From Anaeromonas sp052088025 (GTDB lineage Bacteria; Bacillota; Clostridia; Tissierellales; SIT17): DNA of 64,000 nucleotides. A model generated the notes under the pieces. The model saw only the letters and a program-made list of their open reading frames with translations. It was not told the origin of the DNA and made no database searches. Where the stretch lies: contig NZ_JBQCYD010000003.1 in the NCBI RefSeq assembly GCF_052088025.1, positions 28,041-92,040 of the forward strand, in the 5' to 3' direction. Of the stretch, positions 16,736 to 26,495 are shown one piece after another (the stretch's first letter is position 1; every line of letters begins with the position of its first letter). Both the position numbers and the translations under genes were made by a program.

Positions 16736-18585
16736 TAGCACAAGTCTCCTTTAAATCCTTTTTCTATTCCACATCCACTACAACTTACCTTACAATTTGG
16801 AGTTAATTCAGAGAGTTTTGCCTTTTCATTTTCTTTTATTAAGAATGATTTACTTACACCTATATCTATGAATTCCCAAGGTAATACTTCTTCATAATCT
16901 CTTTGTCTATTAGCATAAAATGCTGGGTCAATTTCTAATTTTTCAAATGCATCCATCCACACATCATATTTGAACCTGTCTCTCCATCCATCAAACTTAG
17001 CTCCATTTTTAAATGCTTCTATAAGAACTTTTGAAACCTTTCTATCTCCTCTAGCAAAAACCGCTTCAAGAAAACTTGTCTTTGCATCATGAGTATCAAA
17101 TTTAATCTTTTTATCTTTTATTATAGTTTTAAGATAATCTTGTTTTTCTTTAAATTCTTCTAATGTACTTTGAGGATACCATTGAAATGGAGTAAAGGCT
17201 TTGGGTACAAAACAAGAAGCAGATGTGTTTATTTTAAGATTTCCTTTTAAGTTTTCTTTAGGTCTATTAAAAAATTCACCTCTAACCTTATAGGCAAGAT
17301 CCTTTATGCCTTCTAAATCTTCTTTAGTTTCAGTAGGAAGTCCTATCATAAAATATAACTTCACCGTTGACCAACCCATATTAAATGCATCCCTTGATGC
17401 CTTTAATAAATCTTCTTCATTTATTCCCTTGTTTATAACATCCCTAAGTCTTTGACTTCCTGCTTCTGGAGCAAATGTAAGCCCTGTTTTTCTTACCTTT
17501 TGTATCTCTTGTATTAAGTCAAGAGAAAAAGAATCAAGTCTAAGAGATGGAAGTGATAATCCAATTTTATCTTCCTTAAATTCATCCATTAAACGAATTA
17601 CTAAATCTTCTAATTCAGAATAATCACTAGTAGAAAGTGAAGATAAAGATATTTCTTCATGACCTGTTGATTTTATTAATTTTTTTGCAATTTTTAATAA
17701 ACTTTCTACACTTCTTTCACGAACAGGCCTATAAATCATACCTGCTTGACAGAATCTACAGCCTCTAGTGCATCCTCTAAATATTTCAAGTATTACTCTA
17801 TCATGTACCGTTTGAATGAAGGGTACAATCATTTTATCAAGATAATAAGTTTCATCAAGATTTTTCTGAATTACCTTTTTAATTTTACGAGGATAATCTT
17901 CATTCTTAGCTATCATTTGATCTATAGTCTTATCTTCCTTATATTTGATATTATAAAATGAAGGTATATATATACCTTCTATATTTAATATTGATTCTAA
18001 GAATTCTTTTCTAGTTAATTTTTGCTCTTTAGATTCTTTATGCTTTTGCATAACCTTTAAAATAGTTTCTTCAGCTTCACCTATGATAAAAAAGTCAATT
18101 ATATCAGCTAAGGGTTCAGGATTATAAACACAAGGTCCTCCTGCTAAGATAAGGGGATCTGATTCTGTTCTATCCTTACTTTCTAAAGGAATATTAGATA
18201 AATCTAACATATTTAATATATTTGTATAGCTCATTTCATATTGAAGTGTAAATCCTACAAAATCAAATTCATCTAAAGGTGTTTTAGTTTCTAAAGAATA
18301 AAGTGGGATATTGTTTTTTCTCATTTGATCTTCCATATCTACCCATGGAGAAAATACTCGCTCGCAATAAATTCCTTCTTCATTATTTAAAAGATTATAT
18401 AATATATGTAGTCCCAAATGACTCATTCCTACATCATAAATATCTGGAAATGCAAATGCAAATCTAGTCTTTATATCTTCTTCTTTTTTAATGTAAATAT
18501 TTTGTTCATTGCCTATATATCTGGCAGGCTTTTCTACTTTGAGTAATATTTTATCTAATGTTTCTTGTTTAATCAAATTAATCAT
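16735..18585 (-). CDS. B12-binding radical-SAM protein (TIGR03960 family)
   Basis: A 616-aa protein with an N-terminal cobalamin-binding-like region and a radical-SAM core with CTRGCRFC (Cys272, Cys276, Cys279) for the 4Fe-4S cluster. A second C-terminal cysteine cluster (CKVSCSGCGIEKG) ends the chain. No substrate is known for this family. It is translationally coupled to the DUF2344 gene and followed by RNase G and L21, hinting at a ribosome- or RNA-linked modification. That role is inference from context only. Confidence 0.92.
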   Translation of the reverse strand: MINLIKQETLDKILLKVEKPARYIGNEQNIYIKKEEDIKTRFAFAFPDIYDVGMSHLGLHILYNLLNNEEGIYCERVFSPWVDMEDQMRKNNIPLYSLETKTPLDEFDFVGFTLQYEMSYTNILNMLDLSNIPLESKDRTESDPLILAGGPCVYNPEPLADIIDFFIIGEAEETILKVMQKHKESKEQKLTRKEFLESILNIEGIYIPSFYNIKYKEDKTIDQMIAKNEDYPRKIKKVIQKNLDETYYLDKMIVPFIQTVHDRVILEIFRGCTRGCRFCQAGMIYRPVRERSVESLLKIAKKLIKSTGHEEISLSSLSTSDYSELEDLVIRLMDEFKEDKIGLSLPSLRLDSFSLDLIQEIQKVRKTGLTFAPEAGSQRLRDVINKGINEEDLLKASRDAFNMGWSTVKLYFMIGLPTETKEDLEGIKDLAYKVRGEFFNRPKENLKGNLKINTSASCFVPKAFTPFQWYPQSTLEEFKEKQDYLKTIIKDKKIKFDTHDAKTSFLEAVFARGDRKVSKVLIEAFKNGAKFDGWRDRFKYDVWMDAFEKLEIDPAFYANRQRDYEEVLPWEFIDIGVSKSFLIKENEKAKLSELTPNCKVSCSGCGIEKGFKGDLC

Positions 18586-18624
18586 CCTTAATTTAAATTT
18601 ACTTTTTAGTACAAGAGTATTTTA

Positions 18625-19506
18625 TCATTTTTTACTATTAATTAGTAGTGTTTCTATATTTTCTGTTACTCCATTTACTATTATACCATTAAAAAAACAT
18701 TCCTCGCTTATATTGCCCAAGAAATTTCCTTCATTATCAATTATAAATATTATATTATATCTATTAGGTAATATAATATCTAATATACTTTTTAGTTCAG
18801 TACCCTTTAAGACTATCAAAAAGTGAGTTTTCATTACAGATTTATTTTTTAATTTTTTCTTTTTTCTTCCTATGCCTCTAGTTAAAATAAAGGCTGCCAT
18901 TTCATTTTCAACTTTGGCAGCCTTATATAGATAAATAGTCATAGTAGCTAAAATAATTATTTCAAATATATCCTTTACATATAATAGGCCTATTAAAAAT
19001 AATAATGATAAACTTATTTTACCTACAATATTTGTAAATTTATTTGCAAATTTAAATCCTCCATGAATATATAATATTCCTCTTAAAATCCTACCTCCAT
19101 CCAAAGGCATTATGGGTAAAATATTCACTATGAATAAGATTAGATTAACTTCAATAAAAAAATCTAATAAGATTATTCCTGTGAAATTTATATATATTTT
19201 ATACGATATTATAAACAATATAAGATTAACTAAAGGACCTGCTATGCTTATCATTATTTCTTTGATTGGCTCTATCCCCAAAGGATATTCAAATTTAATT
19301 ATAGCTCCTAATGGAAATATATTGACCTCTCTTATCTTAACATCTTCTATTATTGCTACAATCAAATGTCCTATTTCATGAAATGATAATACTACAAACA
19401 ATATAATAAATTCAAGCATATAATTATTAAAATACATTATTAAAATTATAGGTATTAATAGTAAATGGAAATTTATGTCTATCTTTTTAAATGTAAATAA
19501 TTTCAT
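18625..19506 (-). CDS. spoIVFB: Site-2 protease of SpoIVFB type (M50 family)
   Basis: An intramembrane metalloprotease. The 293-aa protein has several transmembrane segments, the zinc motif FHEIGH near residue 45 and a second motif PLDGGRILRGI near 138. In Bacillus, SpoIVFB cleaves pro-sigma-K during sporulation. The gene follows the SpoIVFA-like gene by 14 nt, as in Bacillus. The C-terminal part (from about 200) is cytosolic. Whether the substrate here is sigma-K is inferred from the pair. Confidence 0.9.
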   Translation of the reverse strand: MKLFTFKKIDINFHLLLIPIILIMYFNNYMLEFIILFVVLSFHEIGHLIVAIIEDVKIREVNIFPLGAIIKFEYPLGIEPIKEIMISIAGPLVNLILFIISYKIYINFTGIILLDFFIEVNLILFIVNILPIMPLDGGRILRGILYIHGGFKFANKFTNIVGKISLSLLFLIGLLYVKDIFEIIILATMTIYLYKAAKVENEMAAFILTRGIGRKKKKLKNKSVMKTHFLIVLKGTELKSILDIILPNRYNIIFIIDNEGNFLGNISEECFFNGIIVNGVTENIETLLINSKK

Positions 19507-19520
19507 CTCTCACCTTCCTA

Positions 19521-20195
19521 TCAAATAAGCAATATATCTTCATTTGTAAAATCTATATTCTCTAAGGGGTCTATAACTTCATCATCCTTATATAATTCAA
19601 TTCTAAAGTCTAAACTTCCATCATTCTTTTTTATAGTACCTATCTTTTCACCTTTTTTTACATTTTGATTAATTTCTTTATCAATAATATCAAATCCATA
19701 ATATTTTGCCGTGTATTCATCATGTTCTATTACTATGAATTTTCCATATATATTATCCTTACCTATCTCTTTTATTGTTCCATCAGCTATTGATTTTACC
19801 TCTTCTTCATTTGCAACTACATCTATTCCTTTATTAAATACCTCTACGTTATTAGATTTTTTATACATGCCATAGCCCCTATATAAAGAACCCGAAACAG
19901 GAAAAATATAATTAGAAGTGTTTTCATCAAATATATTATTAAAAACTTCCCTTTCCTTTATCTTATCAATAACTAATATAGTATCTGATTTGATATTTCT
20001 ATCATTTTCCAAAAAATATTTTACTGTTTTAATTGTATTTTGTGCAGATTCTACATTAAATAATTTAATTACAATTATAGTTATAACGATTAAAACACAA
20101 AAAAAAGTTTGAATAAATAATTTCCTATAACTTTCTTTGTTGTATTTAGTTTTAGTTTGATATCTTTTTCTTTTATTAAACATTTTATTATTCAT
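19521..20195 (-). CDS. spoIVFA: SpoIVFA-like membrane protein with degenerate M23 domain
   Basis: A 224-aa protein: basic N-terminus, one transmembrane segment (about 27-46) and an outside LytM/M23 domain (about 100-215). The zinc ligands of active M23 peptidases look lost: the expected His before GxD is Asn (FNKGIDVV), and the late HxH region reads YTAKYYGF. This fits a regulator and not a hydrolase, as for SpoIVFA, which holds SpoIVFB inactive. Its position directly before SpoIVFB supports the name. Confidence 0.82.
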   Translation of the reverse strand: MNNKMFNKRKRYQTKTKYNKESYRKLFIQTFFCVLIVITIIVIKLFNVESAQNTIKTVKYFLENDRNIKSDTILVIDKIKEREVFNNIFDENTSNYIFPVSGSLYRGYGMYKKSNNVEVFNKGIDVVANEEEVKSIADGTIKEIGKDNIYGKFIVIEHDEYTAKYYGFDIIDKEINQNVKKGEKIGTIKKNDGSLDFRIELYKDDEVIDPLENIDFTNEDILLI

Positions 20196-20259
20196 ATTTA
20201 TCTCCTACCTTATAAGTATTCTTATTACTAGATTATTTAATAAGGATAGATTTTATTAC

Positions 20260-20299
20260 AAAAAAACAACCTAATCATTAATGATTAGGTTGTTTTTTT
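20260..20299 (-). terminator. Terminator after mgsA
   Basis: A 20-bp perfect palindrome (arm ending CAACCTAATCATT, centred at 20279/20280) flanked by A and T runs; the mgsA stop codon lies inside it. It separates the min/mgsA operon from spoIVFA. Confidence 0.9.
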
Positions 20300-20685
20300 A
20301 TTTCTCTCCAAGAAAGATCTCCACGTTCCATTCCTTTAATAAGGACCTCAGCACTACCCATATTAGTAGCAAGTGGTATATTATGAACATCACATAAACG
20401 AAGAAGAGCTAAAACATCAGGTTCATGTGGTTGTGCTGTCAGAGGATCTCTTAAAAATATTACTATGTCCATATTATTTATAGCTATCATAGCTCCTATT
20501 TGTTGATCTCCACCTAAGGGTCCAGAATTAAAACGAGTTATATCTAAATTAGTATTTTCCTTTATTCTAAGACCTGTTGTACCTGTGGCAAATAAATTAT
20601 GTTTTTTTAAAGTATCTTCATATGCTACAGAAAAATTAATTATATCATCTTTTTTCTTATCATGTGCAATAAGTGCTATATTCAT
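20278..20685 (-). CDS. mgsA: Methylglyoxal synthase
   Basis: Converts dihydroxyacetone phosphate to methylglyoxal and phosphate, a bypass of lower glycolysis. The 135-aa protein starts MNIALIAHDKKKDDI and contains the GTTGLRI phosphate-binding segment and SGPLGGDQQIGAMI with the catalytic Asp. It is the last gene of the maf-to-minE run, 12 nt after minE. The length is normal. Confidence 0.96.
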   Translation of the reverse strand: MNIALIAHDKKKDDIINFSVAYEDTLKKHNLFATGTTGLRIKENTNLDITRFNSGPLGGDQQIGAMIAINNMDIVIFLRDPLTAQPHEPDVLALLRLCDVHNIPLATNMGSAEVLIKGMERGDLSWREIKKQPNH

Positions 20686-20697
20686 TTTTTTAACTCC

Positions 20698-20982
20698 TTA
20701 CTTCATATGTTTATCTTTCATTTTTATAATAGGTATATTAGCAACTAGAGCAGGTATTGGAGAATTATCAGATTCTCTTCTTGTCCTAGTAAATTGTATA
20801 TCCAAACCTTCTTCATCGATTTCCATATAATCAGATATTACATTTATAATATCACCCTTTATCATCTCTAAAAATTTTGGAGATACATTAGTTCTATCAT
20901 GAATAAGTACTAGTTTTAATCTTTCTTTGGCAACACTTTTACTTTTATTGTTAGATTTTCCTAAAAAATCAAATAAGCCCAT
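20698..20982 (-). CDS. minE: Cell division topological factor MinE
   Basis: A 94-aa protein that binds MinD and drives it off the membrane, giving pole-to-pole oscillation. The N-terminal amphipathic start MGLFDFLGK and the core RLKLVLIHDRTNVSPKFLEM match MinE. Presence of MinE and not DivIVA suggests an oscillating Min system. It follows minD by 14 nt. Confidence 0.95.
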   Translation of the reverse strand: MGLFDFLGKSNNKSKSVAKERLKLVLIHDRTNVSPKFLEMIKGDIINVISDYMEIDEEGLDIQFTRTRRESDNSPIPALVANIPIIKMKDKHMK

Positions 20983-20996
20983 CGTTATCCCCCCTC

Positions 20997-21794
20997 TTAT
21001 TTTTTACCAAAAAATATTTTCTTCAGTTTAGTAAACATATTTTCATCTACATCTAAATTAAGTAGAGGAACTTCTTCCCCTTGAATGCGTCTAGAAATGT
21101 TTTTATAAGCATTTCCTGAAAGTGAACTATCATCAGTTACAGCTGGTTCACCCTTGTTTGTAGATATTACTATGGCTTCATCATCAGGTACTACACCTAA
21201 AAGATCAATGGCTAATATATCTATCATATCATCTATATTCATCATATCTCCTCTTTTAACCATATCATTTTTGATTCTATTTATTATAAGCTTAGGATCG
21301 TGTATTCCTTTTGCTTCTAATAAGCCTATTATTCTATCTGCATCCCTTACAGCAGATATTTCTGGTGTAGTAACTACAATAGCCCTATCAGCTCCTGCTA
21401 TAGCATTTTGAAAGCCTTGTTCAATCCCTGCAGGACAATCTATAATAACATAATCAAACATATTCTTTAATTCTTCTGTTAAATCTAGCATTTGCTCTGG
21501 AGCTATTGCAGTTTTATCCTTTGTTTGAGCAGCTGGTAAGAGAAAAAGTCCAGGATATCTTTTATCTTTTATAAGACCTTGCTTTAGTCTACATACACCT
21601 TCTACGATATCAACTATATCATAAACAATTCTATTTTCTAAACCCATTACTACATCTAAATTTCTAAGTCCAATATCTGCATCAACTACAACCACTTTTT
21701 TACCTTGCATAGCAAGTCCAGTTCCTATATTTGCAGAAGTAGTAGTTTTACCTACTCCTCCTTTTCCCGATGTTACAACAATAACTTCACTCAT
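20997..21794 (-). CDS. minD: Septum site-determining ATPase MinD
   Basis: A 265-aa deviant Walker ATPase that recruits MinC to the membrane. GKGGVGKTTTSANIG (about 10-24) is the P-loop with the deviant lysine, VVDADIGLRNLDVVMG follows, and the C-terminal amphipathic helix (MFTKLKKIFFG) is the membrane anchor. It lies between minC and minE. Confidence 0.98.
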   Translation of the reverse strand: MSEVIVVTSGKGGVGKTTTSANIGTGLAMQGKKVVVVDADIGLRNLDVVMGLENRIVYDIVDIVEGVCRLKQGLIKDKRYPGLFLLPAAQTKDKTAIAPEQMLDLTEELKNMFDYVIIDCPAGIEQGFQNAIAGADRAIVVTTPEISAVRDADRIIGLLEAKGIHDPKLIINRIKNDMVKRGDMMNIDDMIDILAIDLLGVVPDDEAIVISTNKGEPAVTDDSSLSGNAYKNISRRIQGEEVPLLNLDVDENMFTKLKKIFFGKK

Positions 21795-21815
21795 TTATTT
21801 TCCTCCAATTTCAAA

Positions 21816-22436
21816 CTATTTTTTTTGTAAGTAAGGTTCTATAATAACTTTATTAGCTTGTACACGTGCAATTTCTGGCCATTTAGGGTTTAAAACTTCA
21901 TTATCAGGGCTTCTAGCTATTATATCTGCTATTCTAAGTTGAGTTGGTTTCATTTTAAATGCAGCTACAATAGAATCCTTGTTTCCATCACTCCCAGCAT
22001 GAGCTATACCACGAAGAGTTCCCATAACAATAATATTTCCTTTTGCTACTATATCTGAGCCTGGATTAGTATCACCTAAAATAACAATATTACCATCATA
22101 CTCTTCTCTTTGACCCGATCTTAGAGTATTTCTTATGAATTTAGTATCTCCTTCATATATACCACTAAAAGGCACTTCATATTCAACTTTTTCTATTTCT
22201 TTTGGCATAATATCTATTTTAATATCAAATTCCTCTATTATATTTGATAAAATAGCAATTTCTATATCTGTAAGATTATAACCTCTTATATCTATTACCT
22301 TAACACCTTTAAAGAAATCTTTTGTATTTGTTAATTTTTTTGTTAATTCTTCTTTTATAATTTTAAAATCTGCTTCATTTATTTGAATATAAATTCCTTC
22401 TTTATTGCCTTTAAAACTTATTATATCATGATTCAT
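21816..22436 (-). CDS. minC: Septum site-determining protein MinC
   Basis: A 206-aa FtsZ inhibitor. The N-terminal domain is followed by the right-handed beta-helix domain with SGQREEYDGNIVILGDTN and AKGNIIVMGTLRGIAHAG, the signature of MinC. It heads minCDE and follows the PBP2 gene by 48 nt. The length is near the family norm. Confidence 0.95.
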   Translation of the reverse strand: MNHDIISFKGNKEGIYIQINEADFKIIKEELTKKLTNTKDFFKGVKVIDIRGYNLTDIEIAILSNIIEEFDIKIDIMPKEIEKVEYEVPFSGIYEGDTKFIRNTLRSGQREEYDGNIVILGDTNPGSDIVAKGNIIVMGTLRGIAHAGSDGNKDSIVAAFKMKPTQLRIADIIARSPDNEVLNPKWPEIARVQANKVIIEPYLQKK

Positions 22437-22484
22437 ATTTTTTTACCTCCAAAAAATTTGGCCTTTCTTAGATAATATTCTACT

Positions 22485-25400
22485 TTATATGCTAAAATCC
22501 TTCAATTTTTTTACATCTTCTTCTTTTTTATTATTTATTTCCAAATATTTACCTATAATATCTCTTGTTACAGGTGCAGCATTACCACCACTACCCCCTT
22601 GAAATATTACTGTTGCTACAGCAATTTCAGGATCTTCATATGGTCCAAAACCAACAAACCAAGCATAGTTATCATAATTATTACCTGTTAAAATATTTAT
22701 ACCTGCTTGAGCTGTACCAGTTTTTCCTGCTACTTTTACTGGAAAACCATTAAATATACTTTTAACTGATCCACGTTCTACCACTCTTAGCATACCTTCT
22801 TTTATATCATCAAGATATTTATAATCTTTTAAATCAATTCTTTCTCTTTTTTGTTTTTTCTCATATCCTATATCTTTTCCATCATAACTTGTTATATCAT
22901 CAATTATAGTAAGCTCATTTCTATATCCATCATTTGCAATAGTTGCAACCATATTTGCCATTCCTATTGTAGTATAATTGTTTTCACCTTGTCCAATAGA
23001 AATACTTAATTTAGATGAACTAAAATCAGTACTACTAAGATAAGTATATTTTATATAATCTTTAAGAGACACACCATCTTTTGGATTCTTGTAAGAACCT
23101 CTTTCTCTTTCTACTACATTTAATTTTTCTAATTCATCTATAACTTCCTTAGCTGACATAATATCTTCTCTACTAGCCCATTCAGAAAATATATTCATCA
23201 ATTCATCTATATCCTTATCTTTTAATTTCTTACCTTCTATCAAATTATCTTTTCTTGATTTTATAAGACTTCTAAGAGGTTGATTGATTGTTCTTAATTT
23301 ATCTTCTTCATTTGGAATACTACCTGCTATTTCTTCAGGTATTTCTATTCCAGTTTTATCATTTAATCCAAGTTGTATTGACATATCTTGCATATCTTCT
23401 ACAGTAACTTCTACTCCTAGGGGCTCTTTTGTCCTTGGATTTCTACCTTCAACCAATGTATAGAAATAGTAGTTACAAGATTCTTGCAATGCCTCAAACA
23501 TATTAGTAGGACCATGTGTACCCCTATAGTCATTCCAAATCCAACATGATTGACGACTACCATCAGCTAACTCCACATAACCAAGTGAGTTCACTTTTTT
23601 ATATGGACTAAGACCATTTTCAAGAGCTGCTAGAGCTGGTACCATTTTAAAACTAGAACCAGGTGGAAGCTTGCTTCTAAGCGCTGTATTTACAAGAGGC
23701 CTAGGTGCCATTAAATCTTTTTCATTATCAGGTTTTAAACTTTCATAGTCACTTATGGTTATACCTGTAGAAAAAAGATTTGGATCATATGATGGATAAT
23801 TTGCGACCGCTAGTACTTCTCCAGTCTTTACATTTACAGCTACACTAGCTCCAGATTTAGCATTCCTATATGGTTTTGTGAATTTATAATTACCATATTC
23901 ACTTTGATAAGTTCCACCTACCTGTACCTTTTCTATAGCTTCCTTTAAAGCATCCTCTGCCATTTTTTGAACATCATGATCAATTGTAAGTTTAACATTA
24001 TTTCCTGGAACTGGTGCTTCTTCTTTATTGGTTTTATGAGTGTTTCCAAATGCATCTACCTCTATTAGTTTATATCCATCTTCACCATTTAAATAATCTT
24101 CAAATTCTTGTTCAATACCAGTTTTACCTATTATATCATTTCTAGAATAATCACTATTATTTATATATTTATCTATCTCATATTGTTGTGATATCTTACC
24201 TAAATAGCCTAATGTATGAGCGGTAGTTTCTCCCATGGGATAATACCTCATAGGCTCTATAGATGTATTTATGCCTGGAAATGACATACTTCTTTCTTTT
24301 ATCATTGCTACAGTTTCATCTTTCACATTATAAGCTATGTTTATAGGTTCATATGCCCTATATCCTTGCCTGGTTATTATGTCATCCATTAAAAGTATAA
24401 ATCTCTTTTCATATACATTTAATTCTTCTGTAATACTTTCATCCTCATTTATATCAGATTCATCTACTAATTTTTCAAATACATCTTTTGCATCTTTATA
24501 TTTTTTTATATTTTTACCTTTAATCCACTTATCTTTTTCTATTATAGAAGTATATTTCCATTTCGATATAGAAATTCTTGGATTTACAAATTGCAAAAGA
24601 AATCTTTGGGCATATATTTTTATATCTTCTGAGCTTACAAATTCATTAAAGATATTTTCTTTTTTAATATACATTTCTAATGCAGAATCAGCTGATATTT
24701 CTTTTTGTAAGTTATTTTTATTTATAAATGTATTTTTTGATTTTTCATCTTTATATGCAAATATATTTCCATCATCAGGTTCGTATTTAAAAGGCACATT
24801 TATATCTTTTTCTTTTAAATAATCTAAAAGTTCCATTCCTAATGTAGTTATTTCCTTATCCTTCTCATAGCTAAAACTCATCATTCCTTTAAAACTTTGA
24901 TACTTAAGAAGAGTTATGAAATCTTCCTTTGCCTTAGTATCAAAACTTATATCAGGATAAAGATAAGGATAATCTTCTTTTAATGATTTTATTGTATTTA
25001 TTTTTTGACTATCTGAAAGTTCAGGCTTTTTTTTGCCAAAAAGCTCAATTTCTAATTCATCAGGTAAATCATTATCTATTAAATTTAGTAGGGCTGTATC
25101 CAAATAAGTTATAAGGTTTTTTTTCTTATCCCTATAATCACTGTCAAAGGAAAATTTGTAATCCACTAACTTATATTTACTCATTTGTCCTCTAGATTCT
25201 AAAAGTTCAAATGCATATTTTCTAACTATAGGATGATTTATAAGAGTTTTTATTCTTTCTTCATCTCTTAATAAAAGAGTTAATATATCATTTTTAGGAT
25301 TTTCAGCTTTAGCAAGCTTCAAAGTTTCTTTCCACTCTTTAATGTCTTTTCCTTCTTTATAACTATAAACTACATTCCCATCTACATATTCTATTTTAAT

Positions 25401-25985
25401 AGGTAGCTCTATTACTTCTTTAGCTTCAATCAATGTAGATAATGCCCTATTTGCTACTGAAAATTTATATTCATTAAAATCTGTAATATGTTCATATGTC
25501 ATATCTAATAAATCATCTACTAAATTATTTTTTATAAGTAGATTTGTGATAGTTTCATTTATACTTACTTCATCATAAAAAAAATCCGATTCATTTTTAT
25601 AATCAATTGAATTTAATATTATGGGGAATTCATCTATATAATTTTCACCTTGTTTTTCTAAAAGTGTCATTATTTTTAAACTTGCAAGATTTTTTTCATT
25701 TTCAATTAATTCATCTTTCATAATTTGAACTGAAAATCCAGTTATATTTTCTGCAAGTATCTTTCCATCTACATCTAAAATATTACCACGTGGTGCAGGT
25801 GTAGGTATTTTTTTAACCTTAGTATTGTCTGCCTTTTCCCTATAGTCCTTACCATCAATAATCGTTATTTCTGCTAATTTAAAGCCCAAAACAGAAAATA
25901 TAACGGTTATAACTATTATAAGTATTGTATATCTATTTCTTAATTTATCTAATATTTTTTGCAAATTTTCAACTCCTTCTACCAA
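22485..25985 (-). CDS. mrdA: Very long penicillin-binding protein 2 (elongation transpeptidase)
   Basis: A class B PBP that cross-links side-wall peptidoglycan with the MreBCD machinery. At 1166 aa it is far longer than ordinary PBP2. A membrane anchor at about 18-40 is followed by the start of the dimerisation domain (RGNILDVDGKILAENI, about 60). A long extra region (about 100-540) interrupts it before the usual transpeptidase core: SSFK in PPGSSFKMVPAL, SCN in QESCNYYFY and KTGT in VAGKTGTAQAG. A second insertion of about 100 residues lies between SCN and KTGT. All catalytic motifs are intact. It lies between mreD and minC. Confidence 0.93.
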   Translation of the reverse strand: MVEGVENLQKILDKLRNRYTILIIVITVIFSVLGFKLAEITIIDGKDYREKADNTKVKKIPTPAPRGNILDVDGKILAENITGFSVQIMKDELIENEKNLASLKIMTLLEKQGENYIDEFPIILNSIDYKNESDFFYDEVSINETITNLLIKNNLVDDLLDMTYEHITDFNEYKFSVANRALSTLIEAKEVIELPIKIEYVDGNVVYSYKEGKDIKEWKETLKLAKAENPKNDILTLLLRDEERIKTLINHPIVRKYAFELLESRGQMSKYKLVDYKFSFDSDYRDKKKNLITYLDTALLNLIDNDLPDELEIELFGKKKPELSDSQKINTIKSLKEDYPYLYPDISFDTKAKEDFITLLKYQSFKGMMSFSYEKDKEITTLGMELLDYLKEKDINVPFKYEPDDGNIFAYKDEKSKNTFINKNNLQKEISADSALEMYIKKENIFNEFVSSEDIKIYAQRFLLQFVNPRISISKWKYTSIIEKDKWIKGKNIKKYKDAKDVFEKLVDESDINEDESITEELNVYEKRFILLMDDIITRQGYRAYEPINIAYNVKDETVAMIKERSMSFPGINTSIEPMRYYPMGETTAHTLGYLGKISQQYEIDKYINNSDYSRNDIIGKTGIEQEFEDYLNGEDGYKLIEVDAFGNTHKTNKEEAPVPGNNVKLTIDHDVQKMAEDALKEAIEKVQVGGTYQSEYGNYKFTKPYRNAKSGASVAVNVKTGEVLAVANYPSYDPNLFSTGITISDYESLKPDNEKDLMAPRPLVNTALRSKLPPGSSFKMVPALAALENGLSPYKKVNSLGYVELADGSRQSCWIWNDYRGTHGPTNMFEALQESCNYYFYTLVEGRNPRTKEPLGVEVTVEDMQDMSIQLGLNDKTGIEIPEEIAGSIPNEEDKLRTINQPLRSLIKSRKDNLIEGKKLKDKDIDELMNIFSEWASREDIMSAKEVIDELEKLNVVERERGSYKNPKDGVSLKDYIKYTYLSSTDFSSSKLSISIGQGENNYTTIGMANMVATIANDGYRNELTIIDDITSYDGKDIGYEKKQKRERIDLKDYKYLDDIKEGMLRVVERGSVKSIFNGFPVKVAGKTGTAQAGINILTGNNYDNYAWFVGFGPYEDPEIAVATVIFQGGSGGNAAPVTRDIIGKYLEINNKKEEDVKKLKDFSI

Positions 25986-26472
25986 ATTGCAAACTAGGAG
26001 ATATAAATAATTTTTTTATGAAATTATATATGAATATTGAAAGTATAGAGTTATATATTGATTCTATAAAAGCTATATCCTCTATCATTTCTATAAAAGT
26101 AATATTTACTGCTGAAAAATAATATAAGAAGAAAAACATTATATTTGCTACAAAAGTAAATGTAAATGTATATAAAAAGGGTATTATGAAATTTTCTTTA
26201 GAAAAATTAGTATTAGTTGCCCCTATAAAATATCCAATTAAAAAATATATCAATGCATGAATACCTATAGCTTTTCCAAATAATAAATCTTGCAATAATC
26301 CTACAATCAATCCTAAAGTTCCACCTACTTTTTTATTTGTAAATAAAGATAGTAAAATAATTAGAATCAAATTAGTATTAGGTATCACATCAAATATAGA
26401 TATATATTGATATAATGTGGATTGTAGTACAAAACTTAATATAAACAAAATAATTATACTAAAAATTCTCAA
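25969..26472 (-). CDS. mreD: Rod shape-determining protein MreD
   Basis: A 167-aa, very hydrophobic membrane protein with about five transmembrane segments and no other motif. Small size, position right after mreC and overlap (17 nt) with the PBP2 gene make it MreD. Confidence 0.88.
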   Translation of the reverse strand: MRIFSIIILFILSFVLQSTLYQYISIFDVIPNTNLILIILLSLFTNKKVGGTLGLIVGLLQDLLFGKAIGIHALIYFLIGYFIGATNTNFSKENFIIPFLYTFTFTFVANIMFFFLYYFSAVNITFIEMIEDIAFIESIYNSILSIFIYNFIKKLFISPSLQFGRRS

Positions 26473-26495
26473 TTTCTAAACTCCTTTTATTTGCC

